The notes: generated from the sequence alone by a model not told the origin. A DNA stretch of 64,000 nucleotides from Phallusia mammillata (GCA_003260075.1 QLIY01000229.1:62001-126000), one strand, 5' to 3'; shown: positions 38,047 to 52,700, counted from the stretch's first letter. Program-made: numbers and translations.

Positions 38047-40463
38047 GTTTGAACACAGTTTGATCTTGATAAGACCTTCAAGTCGATACAATTTTCGCAC
38101 AAAGGCTTGCTTTACTACTGAACGCTGCACGAGATTCACAGTGCACCTAGCATAAGAAAACAGAAAGGTTAATTAAAGCTCTTCGCTCTCTCTCCAGCCG
38201 CAGTTTGCCCATCTGCAACCTTTCACTACGCAACCGCGCCTTCCCGCTGTCAGGAAGAACTCCCGATTTTATACGAGCCTAGCGGCTACCTTCTTTCCAT
38301 AGTCGGCGTGTGTAACTGCGGAGAGAGAAATGTTTTTTCACCCGAGCCGATGGACAGAGTCAGTTCAGCGTTCTCTTCGTGCACGGGAATTGCGTGCGAG
38401 ATCGGTGAACCCCTTCAGTAAAATCGCAGATGCCCTGAACTGAACATATTTAGGCATATTGGCTATCGACCAGACAACTCCTAATGGTTCGACATTCACA
38501 CCAAGTACTATAAGGCAGTTTTATTGTATCTCGCCTCACATTTTGGTGCCTGGAATATGCAGAGGCTCACGTAGTTTCTAATCTCAGCACATTCCTTGTG
38601 TAAGTTAGACTTCGTGCCCGCAGAAGTTTTTCTTTCATATTAAGCATACACATCTACATGACGCATATGATTGCTCTGAAATCAAATCCGCTTCTGTGGT
38701 TCTAATACTGATTTATATATTGCGCAAAAGCGCCCTTGGGCAGGGATCGTAGATTTATAAAAGCGCAGATAAAGATTAAGCGTGTTTAACATTTTCTAGT
38801 TTGAATAAACTAAAGGCGCAATTGCAATCAACCAAAAGGCCCTTTCCAATACAAATACAAGCATACAAACACACAAACAATCTTAAACGCAGATCAAAAA
38901 GACTGTAAATAGTAACAAATTTGCGTTACAACATAACGATTTTTATAAAGATAAACATTCGGTCGTGTTCAATCAACCATGAAAGTATAGTTCAGGTTCA
39001 ACGGGTACAAATAGATTCACACTTTTCATGGGTATTTTTCAACCACTGCATAGCAATTTTACGCCAATTTCGTTGATGTATCGGTTTAAAGCGATATTGA
39101 AAATTACACCGCTTATTGTAGACTTCCTACGTCAACGGTAAACTATATCATGAAAGAAAAGGCAACGAAATGCAAATTGCCTTAAAGTCCAGACTAGATC
39201 CTTGCATTAGGTTATTTTCCATCTTATAACAACGGAAGTGTGGTGAAAAATATTAGAATAAAGGTGATAATTAAAACGTATTTGTGCGGTTTTGCTGAGC
39301 CATCAATATTACCGAAAAGACTATAAACGCCACATAGCACAATGTTATTGCCTGCGCGTTAAGTTTAGTGGTTTCTTTTCACGGACGGATGTATCATCAC
39401 ATGCAGAACTTTCTGTTCCGAAACCCCAGAAGTTCAGCGGAGGTTGCGTCTAGTCGCTGTTTGCTTTGCACAGTTGAATCACAAGCTGGGAAAGCCTCAT
39501 GGACGGGTGTTGCTTGCAACTATAGGCTATCTCATATTCAAGCAGCGGCGACCGCAATTGAAGGGCGCAATTGAACACACTTTCGAGCAAATGAAAACAG
39601 ATCTAATTGCAGTCGGCGCGACCGGCTCCCGTAACGTAAGTATTCAGTAATTAATGTAAGAGGACGCTGCATAAATGCGTCTAAGTGGATGTGACATCGC
39701 AGGGTTTATCGAGCCACCGGGGGCAAAGGCCAGGATAACAAAGGGACCAGTAACACTTCTTAAGGCGAATACATATAGTTTGAAGTGGCTCCCGGCGACA
39801 CCACGACCGGTTGCTGGAGAGGCTACCCACTCCAATATTAAGCCACATAATGCGGTCCATTTATCCCCGGCAGCAGCGGGTCGCAAATCGGCAGGCGTCG
39901 TGACAGGACGTTCCCACACTTGCACGTCCAATCCTTACACCTGATACTGATTAAATTTCTACTGGAAATCGCTTTTTCCCCGCCCTTGCCGCCTTACTGA
40001 CTGCATCAACATTTGGTCAACTAATTCCCTCCTGCAAATCTGGGATTTCAGTCCAATTTAAAATTGGCTCCGACCGCAAACGATGAACCTATCACAAGCA
40101 CTTGCACACGTAAGCGTCAAATCTCCAATTAGGGTAGCGTCATTGTAAAACAACATTAAATGTGTTGACCATTTCTTACTAGCTATAGAATTAAAATGTG
40201 TTTACTATTTCTTACAAGCACTATATATAGTGAAACCAAAAAGTTTTAGCAACAATTACAGCTTCCAATAGGCTATATCCAACAAACCACTTCCCTTAAG
40301 TTAAACATGGGTAAAACCCTACAAGTCACTATCTTTTTAATGAAAAGGGGCAGGTATCTAAGCCATTATTATGTAAACACTGCAAGCACCGAAGTGAGGG
40401 GGGGGGGAATGTGTTTACCATTTCTTACAAGCACTATATATAGTGAAACCAAAAAGTTTTAGC

Positions 40464-40504
<41 letters not shown>

Positions 40505-43500
40505 AAAACGTCTTCTGTATTCTGATCAAAAATCACTACACAATCAGAAAGTATCGCTCGTCATTTGAAACACCCCTGATCCGCGTAACATGAGCTATTA
40601 CACTTTTTCAATGAGCACTTGTCCAATATTCACCTCATTCCATCTTAGTAGGCGCTAAATACAGTGTTTAAGTGACCACACGCCCGATTAATCGAGCGAT
40701 CTCGCGCAAAACGCTGCCATCTTGTCGCTGGAAATTGGTGGCTGGACTTGAGCCTAATTAGAAAATTGCCAGTTGCTGTGTGTTGATGTGACGATTGAAC
40801 ACGATCCCCAAGTTTCCAGCATACACCCATTGAGACTACGTATTGCTTGAAGCTACTGATTAAAACTGGAACTTGTATTTGTCATGTGGTATTGTGAAAC
40901 AACATGTTTTTCGATTTGCCACGCCCTTGAGGTTGTTCTGCTGTATTTGCATTTCAGATTCTCAGCAGATTGTACAACAAAACAGCTGTAAAATAAACTA
41001 TCTGAAACAAAGGCTTCATTCTGTAGCAAGTGCTGCTTGAAAATACGCGGTTACCACGTCATACCAAAAGGATAATGAAGACGCAAAAACATCCGCTAAA
41101 AAGCGTTGCTACCAACTACGAAAAACATAACATTTGTAAAGTCATATATTTGCCTATTTCGCGCTTAGTTTATTTGACCAACTGGTATTCTACTTTCCTT
41201 AATAAATTAATTCACGAATTCAGTCGAACTTTTACTGCATAAAGCAAAACTCAAAAACTTTTAAGACCATCATACAGAAGACACTACATAGTCTTGCGAA
41301 TTTGTGAGTATAACTCAACGGCGAATAATTTAGCTGCAAACCATCGACTGTTGCCAGCCAACAGAATATCTGTTACGCACGAGTAGACACGATATACATC
41401 AGCGTAACAGGCATGTGACGACCCAAATTGTCCGATTGATTAAAGCAACAGATATACACGGACCTCCATGTTCAAACACGCAAGAGATGCTTTACGATTC
41501 AAAGTAAGATAATTTTGCCAAACGTCAAATGCAGAAAATTAAACCAACGTGATATTTGGTGTTAGCACAGCAACACCATATTATCATCGAAGAGATCTGA
41601 ATAACTTACATAGCTGCGTTTTGATTTTGTAGTAACATTGGCACAAGTTTAACCCAAATTATCCCAGCGTTATGTCTCAAAAAGAATAATTATTTAGTTA
41701 ATTATACTTTTGTTATCATTTATTCATCACAATTATTCGCAGAAAATACCGGTATTGCTGTTTAGGCGAACTATAGAATGAAATGATGTCAAGATGTTTT
41801 TTCTAAAATAAAATCTCCCGCTACAATTTTAATTAAGGCTTTATACACCAGGTAATCATAACTTCAAAGTTTAATTACGGGCATAAATACATTGCAAAAA
41901 GTACCTAACATTGGTGTTTACAATACTATTTTGCAATAGTAGTCTATTTAAATTTAATGAAGCAACTTCGGCAATATATCAATTTTTACAATTTGCTCCT
42001 AAATTAACCTATTATTTACATTATTGATGCAATTAAGCATATATTTATAGTTTGCGTTGAAAAAAACTAAACAATTTCATAATCTCCACTTAAGTTCACA
42101 GACATTACTTACACCATTTATAACAATCATTTTTGTCTCAATTATAGGTTTGTGCGTAATGAGTTTTTGTTTTATATACCACGGTGCATCGCAGTGTTTA
42201 GACAATGTTTTTCATGTTGCACAACGTCAACATACAAAACAAGTATGGTAGTAAAAGTTCAATGCTTTGTCAAACAAAGAAAGTTTGCAAAGAGATTTTT
42301 GTTTGAGAAAAGTCGCCCACAATGGGGAACCACTTGTTCCCTACATAAATTGTAAACGGACTTCTATTAGGGGGTTACTTTTCGCAATATCTCATTTAGT
42401 TAAGTTACGAATCGTCCAATTCATGAGCCATAGAGATGGAAATACCCAGTTCAGAAGAGACGACAACCAAAATCGTCTTCGAGTTCACACGACCTACGAG
42501 AAACACAAAGCGTTTCCGAACACTGGGTGTTTGATCGTGTGAGTAAAGTTCCCCTAGATTGTTGTTATGTCATCGTTTCACCATCGGCCCTCCCCCGCCT
42601 ATGACGCAATGTTTACTGAGAAAATCACCCAAGTGGCGTTTATTGCTTTTCTGCTCGCCTCGCACCAATGGCTAAATCTTTTCGCTCGCTGCGGCGGTCG
42701 AGATTATAACAGCGAGTTTTTGATGCTCGACGCAGCGGCGAAATTCGAGAAAGTCTTGATTTTATCGTGGTGGTGCAAGACAAAGCGGTCGCTAGTTGCG
42801 GCTTGACAAGCAGTCCCACGCAATCCGGGTTCTCTTTCCAGAAAGTCGGTTTTAGACCACGGCCTAAGCAAACCGAAAAAGTGTTACGTCACCGGTCGCG
42901 GTAACTGCGATTGACATTTACTGCCAGTGAGCAAAGTGTTTTGTTGAAACTGAAGCCTTTATATGAGCTGTCTTGGTTTGTGAGACAACAGGTGTGACAA
43001 ACATCACTTCAATGAACATCGTAAATTACGGAAGGCACATATTCCTTAAATGGCGAATATTTATGTTTACGACGGCGTTTGTTGAGTTTCTCGCATAGCA
43101 ATAGCATGTGGTCACATACAGTAAACAAACATAAAGAAGTCAACAGAACTTATAAATTTCCCACGGTAGTGACGTCACAAATAATTAACAACCATGCCTT
43201 AAAATGAAGATAACGTCACCCCGCCCGGCCGCAAACAAAGATAAAAAATTATCGTCAAAACAGACCATCTAACTTGCGTTGGTAAAATGTAAAGATGCTG
43301 CAATAGAATCAGTTTTTAGTCGGGAACCCAGTCTATAACCAGAAGCCTCTCAAGATTTCTTATGGTCTTCCTGAAAAATTCTTTGGAAGCGAGTGAAATT
43401 ATTGGTTCGTGCCGAAATTTTGCAACGCGAAGGAATAAATTATTCTGGAAATGCCCCAGTCTTTAACTTTGCAAGTTTGGTAACCTTACCATGACCTCAT

Positions 43501-46500
43501 TTCCGAGTTCTCGCTTTAACGTCAATCACCCGTATAGCAGCCATTGTTGGCAGTTTACATTAGTGCTTACGTGAGCAGGAAATAGCAATAAACACGTTTT
43601 CGATACGCACAATTGCTCCACAAGTAACATAGAACGGATGGGATGGCAGGAAAATTAGCCAACGGAAAAACAAAGCACCGCAAATAGGACAACATGAAAC
43701 AAAGCCACTGGGAACTTTTCTTCTGCATTCAGGATATATGGGCCGTGTCGTGCTTATGTAAGAGGTTCGTGATGCTTTCACAACGACGGATTAGATGCAA
43801 AGGTACCGGCGTTGCACCTACGCAGATTTCGCGTGCAAATGCAAAGACATCGTGGCTGAGATTCCTTTCAATTCCGTTGGGTCGTTCAAAGTTTTTATAA
43901 ATGCAATACATTGCCAGCACGACCAGGGAGCTAATTGCAAGTAACCGTCGGAATGGGCTTTGTACCTAGTGGAGTGTGTTTACAAAACGTGAGCGTTCCG
44001 TGCACGAGCAGGAAGTCACGAAAATGGAATGGCCGGACGACCAGACCAACGTGCATCTAAATGTCGGAAACGGACTAAATACTTGAAACTCTAGCGCAAC
44101 CTGGTGACAGGACCCAGATACGCTAACAGCTGGGTTTGGGCGATGATTTGTAAACTTGGAAGTAGGATGTAACGTCAAATTTGGTTGCTTTCTGTTTTGC
44201 TTTTTTGCCTTTTTCTGTTCCTGTTCTTAATAGACAAATCGTTTTATAGAAAGGAGTAAAACTATCGTCCTTAACAGTTGCTACCGCACGTGCAAACAAT
44301 CTTAAATACCACAAAAAACACCCTCGTTGAAACAATTAGGTGTAAGGGCACCTAAGATGTAAGTTTAACTGTTTTTAAAGCGTTATTTCTTTCGTAGGGG
44401 GGGGGGATTTTATAGAAAGGAGTAAAACTATCGTCCTTAGCAGTGGCTACCGCACGTGCAAACAATCTTAAATACCACAACAAACACCCTCGTTGAAACA
44501 ATTAGGTGTAAGGACACCTAAGATGTAAGTTTAACTGTTTTTAAAGCGTTATTTCTTTCGTAGGGGGGGGGGGACCTGCAATGCCTTGCTGGTTTCAAAA
44601 GTAATCCCACACCAGGTAACATAACGAAAGCCAAAACGTTTGTGCAATAAATAACCGTTGTTACAAAAAACATTCGTTACATAGGGGGGGGGGGGGCACC
44701 TGCAATGCCTTGCTGGTTTCAAAAGTAATCCTACACCAGCAAAAATAGCGCAAACCAAAACGTTTGTGCAATAAATAGCCGTTGTGCCAAAAAACATTCG
44801 TTACATAGGACACCTGAGATGGGTGTTTTTTCAGTTAAATTGTTGTGTTGACTTGCTGTCAACAGTGTACACACAAATTGGCAAACATATCTGCGGTGCT
44901 AGCATCATGTAGGAAAATGACTTCATGGCATCTTACAGTCAATATTTGACGGGGGGGGGGAAGATGGGTCTTTTTCAGTTAAATTGTTGTGTTGACTTGC
45001 TGTCACCGGTGTACACACCAATTGGCAAACAAATCTACGGTGCTATCATCATGTAGGAAAATGACTTCATGGCATCTTACAGTCAATATTTGACATGTTT
45101 ACTTTTCATACTTTGGAAGCCGTGTCTTCAGATTACAGAAAACTACGTTATTTCATTGCTAAAAGTCAGACCACTACAAACAACTGACCAATGACCACTA
45201 AAGAGGTCGGTCAGCTTTGTTTTGGGCCACACAGTAGGGAATTTGATTTCAAACTAGATTACGCTTACCTTTCCCAAGCGACTTGTTTGGGGGGGGGGCT
45301 CTCATACTTTGGAAGCCGTGTCTTCAGATTACAGAAAACTATGTTATTTCATTGGTAAAAACCAGACCACTACAAACAAGTGACCAATGACCACTAAAGA
45401 GGTCGGTCAGCTTTGTTTTGGGCCGCACAGTCGGGGATTTGATTTCAAACTAGATTACGCTTACCTTTCCCAAGCGACTTGTTTGTGTTGAAACCGATAT
45501 GATGACAGTCTATTTGTTCCTCGTTTATTCCACAACAATCGGCCTTTTTCGCTCTAAGTATGGCGCGCGCCAGCATTTTGCAAATTTGCGTTTTTCAAAG
45601 AACTCGACAGGGGGGGGGGCTTGCTGCTCGTTTATTCCACAACAATCGGCCTTTTTCGCTCTAAGTCAGGCGCGCGCCAGCATTTTGCAAATTTGCGTTT
45701 TTCAAAGAACTCGACAAGCGTTGGTGAAGTTCGGCGGAGATTTCGTAGTGGGCTTGTCGCGGCGCTTGTAGTTTCGTCGTGCTAGCTGCTTACCTCAACC
45801 GGTGAAACGGAAGCGGGCCGTCTGATCGAGCGAGGCGTCGGCCAAGGCAGACGAGAATGGCGAACAAGTTACGAGACGAGAAAAAGTAGAGTGTTGGTCG
45901 TCTGTTGAAGATGCGCGTACTCCATCGACTGACATGTAGACAGTGCGCTTCAATGCATACTTTGTGTAATAGCGACTGCGAGCTGTAGGGCAGACAACCA
46001 CAAGATTTCGTCTTTTGTTGCTTGTTTTTTTGCGCTGAAAATAGGTGTTTTAGAAACAAGTCTATTGTCAGTGCAGCTGAGACCGTGCTTGCCACTCACT
46101 TGAGACATTTGTCAAACACAAGTGGCAGTACTGCTGTGCAACTGGGCAGATCTGATAGGATATCGCAGTTCAAAAAGTGCGAAGTGTTTTTCGCACGTTG
46201 CTTGTATCTAGGCCACTGAAAGGCAAAGCGGGGGGGGGGGGTGCGCTTCAATGCATACTTTGTGTAATAGCGGCTGGGAACTGTAGGGCAGACAACCACA
46301 AGATTTCGTCTTTTGTTGCTTGTGTTTTTGCGCTGAAAATAGGTGTTTTAGAAACAAAGTCTATTGTCAGTGCAGCTGAGACCGTGCTTGCCACTCACTT
46401 GATACATTTGTCAAACACAAGTGGCAGTACTGCTGTCCAACTGGGCAGATCTGATAGGATATCGCAGTTCAAAAAGTGCAAAGTGTTTTTCGCACGTTGC

Positions 46501-46703
46501 TTGTATCTAGGCCACTGAAAGGCAAAGCAACAATGATGTGTTTGTTTAAAGCGCCACTCCGCTACCACAGTGTTTAAGTAAAGGGTTTTTCTGTGTCTTG
46601 TGTGCGCGCAACCAGCTACGAAGAAAACTTGCGTGATATCGTTTGGCACTGCAGCGGCGGCTGTGACGAGTAGAGCAATTTGAGTCGAGTCAGCCGGACT
46701 GAC
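38047..46703. other. 8.7 kb intergenic region between divergent TGF-beta and perlecan genes
   Basis: No exon recognised on either strand. Both flanking genes read outward, so both promoters lie here. The left half is richer in GC than the PEX6/LRPAP1 region; the middle (41-42 kb) is AT-rich. One 36-G gap (40468-40503) has no duplicated flanks, while 40197-40254 recurs at 40410-40467 across a 10-G join. The right end (44.2-46.5 kb) is a chain of allelic duplications listed separately. Confidence 0.6.
44236..46530. repeat. Chain of five or six allelic duplications upstream of perlecan
   Basis: Successive segments appear twice, each pair split by a G run: 44236-44396 with 44407-44562; 44574-44683 with 44697-44810; 44814-44950 with 44961-45095; 45095-45288 with 45299-45486; 45525-45609 with 45628-45714; 45938-46229 with 46242-46530. 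Copies differ by a few per cent (for example about 7 changes in 130 bp in the third pair). This is what unmerged contig ends from two haplotypes look like, so the true distance between TGFB and HSPG2 is over 1 kb shorter than shown. Confidence 0.8.
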
Positions 46704-46760
46704 ATGGAATTATATCTGCTTTTCTGTCTGAGCCTCTTGGCAAGCAGCAGTTATGCACTG
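46704..46760 (+). other. HSPG2: Perlecan exon 1: start codon and signal peptide
   Basis: ATG followed by 18 codons of typical secretion-signal composition ([17 protein letters not shown]), then a GTGAGT donor. Phase 0 at the donor fits the acceptor at 50207. The upstream region has no in-frame alternative. This exon is assigned by signal-peptide quality and phase rather than homology. Confidence 0.65.
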
Positions 46761-49700
46761 GTGAGTCCATTATTTAATGTTGTGCAAGGTACGCATACAC
46801 AACATAACTGCTTTTAATTTAAATTAAACCATTTTAACAGCCCCTACACGGTAATTGTACCAGGGTACTATAAAAAAATGTATGTACCAAAATGCAGTTA
46901 CAGTTTTGTCACTAAAAAGTAAATCAGGTACACTTAAAAAATTAGACTAGCTGCAGGACCAAAATGCGTGACTTGAAACGAAGCGATTCGAATAGTTTAA
47001 AGTTAAGAAATTCCTGAAATTCTTACAGCGCATGCAAAAAGTCAAGGTTTGTGGCGTCTTTGTTACCCCTCTTGTTTAGACCATGTGCTTCCGGCGAGCG
47101 GTCCTGGAAATTGAACTGTTTATGAAACAAGACTCTGCAGCATGAAAAAGTACTATTTTAAGCCCGCTGAAAAGTTTTCTCTCAAATAGCACGTGCGTTT
47201 CTGCATGACAAGGCTGTGTACGTAGTAAAACCGCGGTGACAAGAAAGACTTTGTGTGACGCCAAGTTGACATAATCCCTTCTCGGCTTAGGGGGGAATTA
47301 ACACAGATGACAATGTCAGCGCTGCTACGGCGTTTCATCCCAGCCGCAGTCGCAGCAGTAACGCTACAGATGTGATTTGTGGGGGGGGGGGGGGGGGGGG
47401 GGGGGGCCGTTTGTTCAATGGGAAGTAATGTTTACATAGGCGGTTTTTGAAAGTGCCCGTAAATTGCGTTGTGAGTCGTCATGGCCGATGGCACATTGAC
47501 CTAACCTGACCACCACTTAACCAGGCTGCATATAAATGGTGTAATATAACACGTTTATCCCCAGAATATCAAATAATCGACAATAGGATGATCTCGTGAT
47601 AGGTTAACCGGCATTGGCAATGAGGATGTTGCGAAGTAATTTTCCTCCAATTTTCTATGCTTTTTAATTGAGCTGAGCTGATCTTACACAGGATGTGGTT
47701 TTGACGGACACTTGTTATTACCTGCTTCAGGCATAGTTAACCCATATTAGGCTTCAGTGCGATGATTCTACACACAAGCACTGAACTGTGAACGTCTCTG
47801 GTGGGATGTTTGTTTAACTGTTCCATTTTTCCGCCCTTGATTTGTTGATATCGTATTCTGTCACAACTAAGGCACGCGCTGACAATAAAGGACCACCACA
47901 GGTTTCTATCGGACCCAAAAGATATAAAACCAGGCAATGGTAAATAGGGTAGCGATCGCGAGAAGTGGACGTTTGTGTGGCAACACGTTTCACATACTCA
48001 CGGTCGAGAGGCTGCTTTGTTGAAACTCCCGCTGTTATCAAATTATGCCCCCAGTCTGGGAGCAATGTTACGCTAAGGTTGAAGAGCAAAGGTGTCGTCT
48101 GGCGCACAGCAAAAGCTCGGGCAAGTGTTTGGTTTTGGTTTAGCTGTTTCCGACCCAAAACACGGTGGTCGGTCCGTTGGTCAACCCTAAAGACAGCTGA
48201 TTATGGTTAAACCTCAAGTTTGCGCCCAGACCGCTAATGAAAACTGATTTTCACAGGATTACTGTACCTTTTTCACACCAGTTGCCCGAAATAGAATGTG
48301 GGAAATGTAGTAATAGTGCAATCACACAGTAGGCTATGGTCAAGAAATCCTACATTTCGATAATCTCGTCTCTAACCTAGACCGCCTACGCTTTCGTTTA
48401 TTGGCTGTAAGCCACATTCGTCAATGTTTGCCGCAGACCACGCAATATTTCGAAAGCTAGACGTGAACTATTTGCGGCGAGGTCATGGGTGCTCGAAGTC
48501 TAAGGAATCTACGCACTAAAAAGATAACGTTCAGACCGCACACACCGCAATGTTTGAAACAAAAGCTGATGGTCGGACGACTTTATCTCAGCCGAATTTG
48601 TGCGGTTGTTTCTTCCCACAGGACCTTCCTCCGCATCTGGAGTGCATTATGTATTCACTCAGCAGTTTCCGCATATCAGCCGTGTAAGCCTCTGCATATA
48701 GGAGGCAATCACGTAATTTAGGTTCTCTCAATGTCAGAGACACCTAGTTTGTCCAGGTGTGTTGTCTTTTGCTCTGCCGTGCGATGAATGGACAGCTGTT
48801 ACACATGAAAGGCTTAACAACACCCCTTTCCGGTGTTCCACGGTTCTGCTATGGTCTCACGTTAATGCTTGTGATCCTCTTGAGTCTCTATTTGAAGTTA
48901 GCTACGGCGCCTTATTATGGGTCCCCTTCCCTGAAGGGGACACATATTGTTTTTGTCGGGGGGGGGGGTCTATTTGAAGTTAGCTACGGCGCCTTATTTA
49001 AAAATGCTTTCGTGACACCTTTGCGGTTAATGGAAATACATTCGCCTTGAAGTGGATGTCCCACACTTGAAAAGATGTCTTGGCGTTGTCTAATGTGGTG
49101 ATTACGTCATGCCACTTCGCTTGCGCCATCGCTTTTAGTCATGACCATTTGTCTGAGGAAATTAGGTGTAAATGTGGAGGGTAAAGCCGCCATCTGTTTG
49201 CGGCCAAAACAATTTACTATATCTCCCAATTTGTAGATGTATTTTAGGTCCCGATTTCACACACATAAAATTGACCTGTTAATGTTTTCTCTCAAGCCTA
49301 ATGTTACTCTTTGTCATACACTTGAACGCGCCAACTTGACTGCGCTGATGCTCAATTTGGGATTGATGGATAATGTCACGTGTTTCGTAGCGTATTTACA
49401 AACAAAAACACGTGTGCCATTTGCAGCGCAACCCTGGTAGTGTCTGAGGTACTGGATAACTACAACCCCACTACACTACCAATTTTTATTATGTATGTTC
49501 TGTAACCACTGCTGGTTAGTTCTTTTAAATACACCTCTTTCAAATGCAATTTTAATATAGGTCTGAATCTTACAGAGTAAATGTATTTTATTTTTTCACA
49601 AAACCACCACAGCAGAACACAAGGGGGGGGGGCATTTAAACCTAAAACACAACTTTCACAACATCTTTGCAATGTTTCTTTGCTTTTTTTTTCAACATTT

Positions 49701-52700
49701 CCTTTTTACTCTAAAGTTTATTTGATGTTGGCATTCAGGTTATTTATAATGCAATTTTAGTTTGAAATGGTATTTTGGTGTTTCATGTTAAACATCTTTG
49801 GTGGTCATTAACAGTTCGGATTATTTGGGGGGGGGGGTGAATCTGAGTAAATGTATTTTATTTTTTCACAAAACCACCACAGCAGAACACAAACCAGCCA
49901 CACTTAATATTGGAATTAGTTTGTTATCATCTACCAATGCAAATGGATTTTAAATTAAAACCTAAAACACAACTTTCACAACATCTTTGCGATGTTTCTT
50001 TGCTTTAACTTTTTTTTCAACATTTGGTTTTTACTCTAAAGTTTATTTGATGTTGACATTCAGGTTATTTATAATGCAATTTTAGTTTGAAATGGTATTT
50101 TGTTGTTTCATGTTAAACATCTTTGGTGGTCATTAACAGTTCGGATTATTTAAGCAAAACCACCATGAGATCGGGCAGGAAATTAGTACACAATATTGTT
50201 TTTTAGGATAGAAATGTCATTCGTCAGCGCATCCTTGCTCGAAGAGTATCCAAAGAAGTTGGGATGCAGTTGGATTCTTCATTGTCATTAAACTTTTTGA
50301 ATAGAAGAATTCGAAGGGCTAGTACGGATCTTGATGTTGTGGCTGGAAGTGGAAGTGAAGCAACTCTTGATGATCTTGCTCCTCCAGTAAACCCTTCTAA
50401 TGAAGTTGACCAAAGCACATCAGGCACTGATTGGAGTATGTTTGATGTTGTGATTTTTAATTTGTGAACTGATAGAGTTTGCACAACAAATGGTAAATTT
50501 TGTTTTTTAGTTTGGTATCGAAATGACATCAACTTTTTGGATTCCATTGCTTTGACACCAAACTTGAAAGATCACCATACCGATGAGTTTTATGATTTGG
50601 CTGGTGAAATTATGGTTTTGGTAAGTAACAGATATAGATATAATATAATTTAATAAATTGTCTATATTTTACTGTATAATTGCATACATTTTAAATTTCA
50701 GTTGGAAGACTATTTGGCATCCCAGTTTGATGGCTATCTTGAAGCCACTCCGTTGATGTTTACGTAAGGATAACAATACAAATGTGCAGTGTTCCTATGT
50801 TCTGTATTGTCTCACGTCTTTTGTGTTATTTAGTCAAAGTGGCAATGATGCTATTCTTATGGTGGATGTTGGAACATGTGAAAGCATTTCATCTGATGAA
50901 ATAACAAATGCCATGGTTTCACTTGTTAGAGGTGGTACACTAGGAAGATTTCGTTTAAGTCCCTATCCTTTTAAAATCAAGTATATTGGCACTGACCCTG
51001 GCAGAGAGGAATGTCGTAAGTTTTAATTTGTTATTTTCAAATAAATTCTGATAAACTATCAAATAAAATGTACATGTATATTGATGAAACACTTTTCTGC
51101 TTTACTGACGAAAAGAACCTTTTTGAGTAACATTGTGTTTTGAAGTTGTCCATTTTTAATGATTAGTTTGACATTTTTTAGAAGTTACAGTGGCACCAAC
51201 AGAACCATTTACAACGACATTCACTGTAGCAGATGAATTTGATGTAAGTTAAAATCACTTTTTAGCTAAAGCCTACATTGTGTGAAGACGACTTGTGTAA
51301 AAAGTTGCTGAAGAAAAACCCTTTTCCCCTAACCATATGTAAACTTTGTTGTGTGGTATGTTTGATGTTGACTTTAAATTAAGTACTTGGTTTAGGTCAC
51401 CACAGCAACCGCAACCACAACCACCACTGAGCCTACACCTCCAGATGCTTACAGGTTTGTTTGGCCTGGTTTTATACATCATTTTATGTTGTATCTAAAT
51501 ATTTATTTTAAAGGTGAGATCTTTAGAAATCCAACTAATATTTAACAAATATATTTTTAATATTTTTAACTTTACAGTTCTGAAGATGACGGGCCTGTGT
51601 CATGTGGACCCGGTCAAGCAACTTGTAAAAATCTTCAGTGCATTGACCGATTGTATGTCTGCGATGGAGCTATTGACTGCTATGATGGAAGTGATGAGGA
51701 TTCATGCTCTAGTATGTTTAAGTTGTGTTGCAGTTGCAACATTTTGGGAGTTGGACTTAAACATTGTTCAATATTTTTTAAAGCTGGCACTTCCAGTGAA
51801 TGCGATCCCACACAATTTCTTTGCATTGGAACAGCTATCTGTGCACAGAAGCATTGGCGATGTGATGGAGATGATGACTGTGGCAATGGCTTCGATGAGC
51901 GAAACTGTCGTAAGTTGTGGTTTTTTTTTAAATGTTGTGTTTATTTCGCTGAGGAAAAGAAAAAAAAATCACCATAAAAATAGACTAACAATTTCAATGG
52001 ATTAAAAAACTTTAAAAAAACTTTAATGAGTATAATAATAAATCTTATAAATTATTTTTTTACCATTACCTGTTCCTTCAGCAAATGAGCCAAATGGGGC
52101 CTGCCCATCAACACACTTTCAATGTGGCGATGGAAGTTGTGTTCCTGGAAGTTACCAATGTGATGGAGAACAAGACTGTGAGGACAATAGTGATGAACGT
52201 GGATGCTGTGAGTAATCCATACGTTCCTCACTTCTCAATAAACAATTAAAGGCAGCCTATATTTCAATGAAGATTTTTCCCAATATCTGTAACCTTTAAA
52301 AACAAACAAGCAAACTGGTAAATGAGTTGATGCTTTGTTTCAGCTGCCCCTGTTATTATTGTCCCACCACCCAATCGCATGGAAGCCAAACAAGGAGAGA
52401 CAGTTACTATGAGATGTGAGGGTGTGGGTACACCTACACCCATTATTTCTTGGAGAGTTAACTGGGGCAATGTGCCCCCAGAACCTAGGGTAACCATGAC
52501 ATCCAGAGATGGTGTCGGGACCCTGACTATAAGGTATAGTGTTACATTTCACAATATCAAACAAATTTGCCTCATTAACTTTATATTTGCTCTTCTTATT
52601 ACAGAAAAGTGAAACCCTCAGATCAAGGAGCTTATACATGTGAAGGGCTGAACAGGGGAGGTGCAATCTTGGCTGTACCTGACCTTGTGTTGGTAGTGAC

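Noticed and set aside
42990..42997. AGGTGTGA, a T-box (Brachyury-type) half site upstream of perlecan
   Set aside because: An 8-mer is expected about twice in 64 kb on both strands by chance. A single site is not evidence.
44236..46530. Tandem repeat array or satellite upstream of perlecan
   Set aside because: Each segment is a different sequence doubled once with a G run between copies, not a repeated unit.
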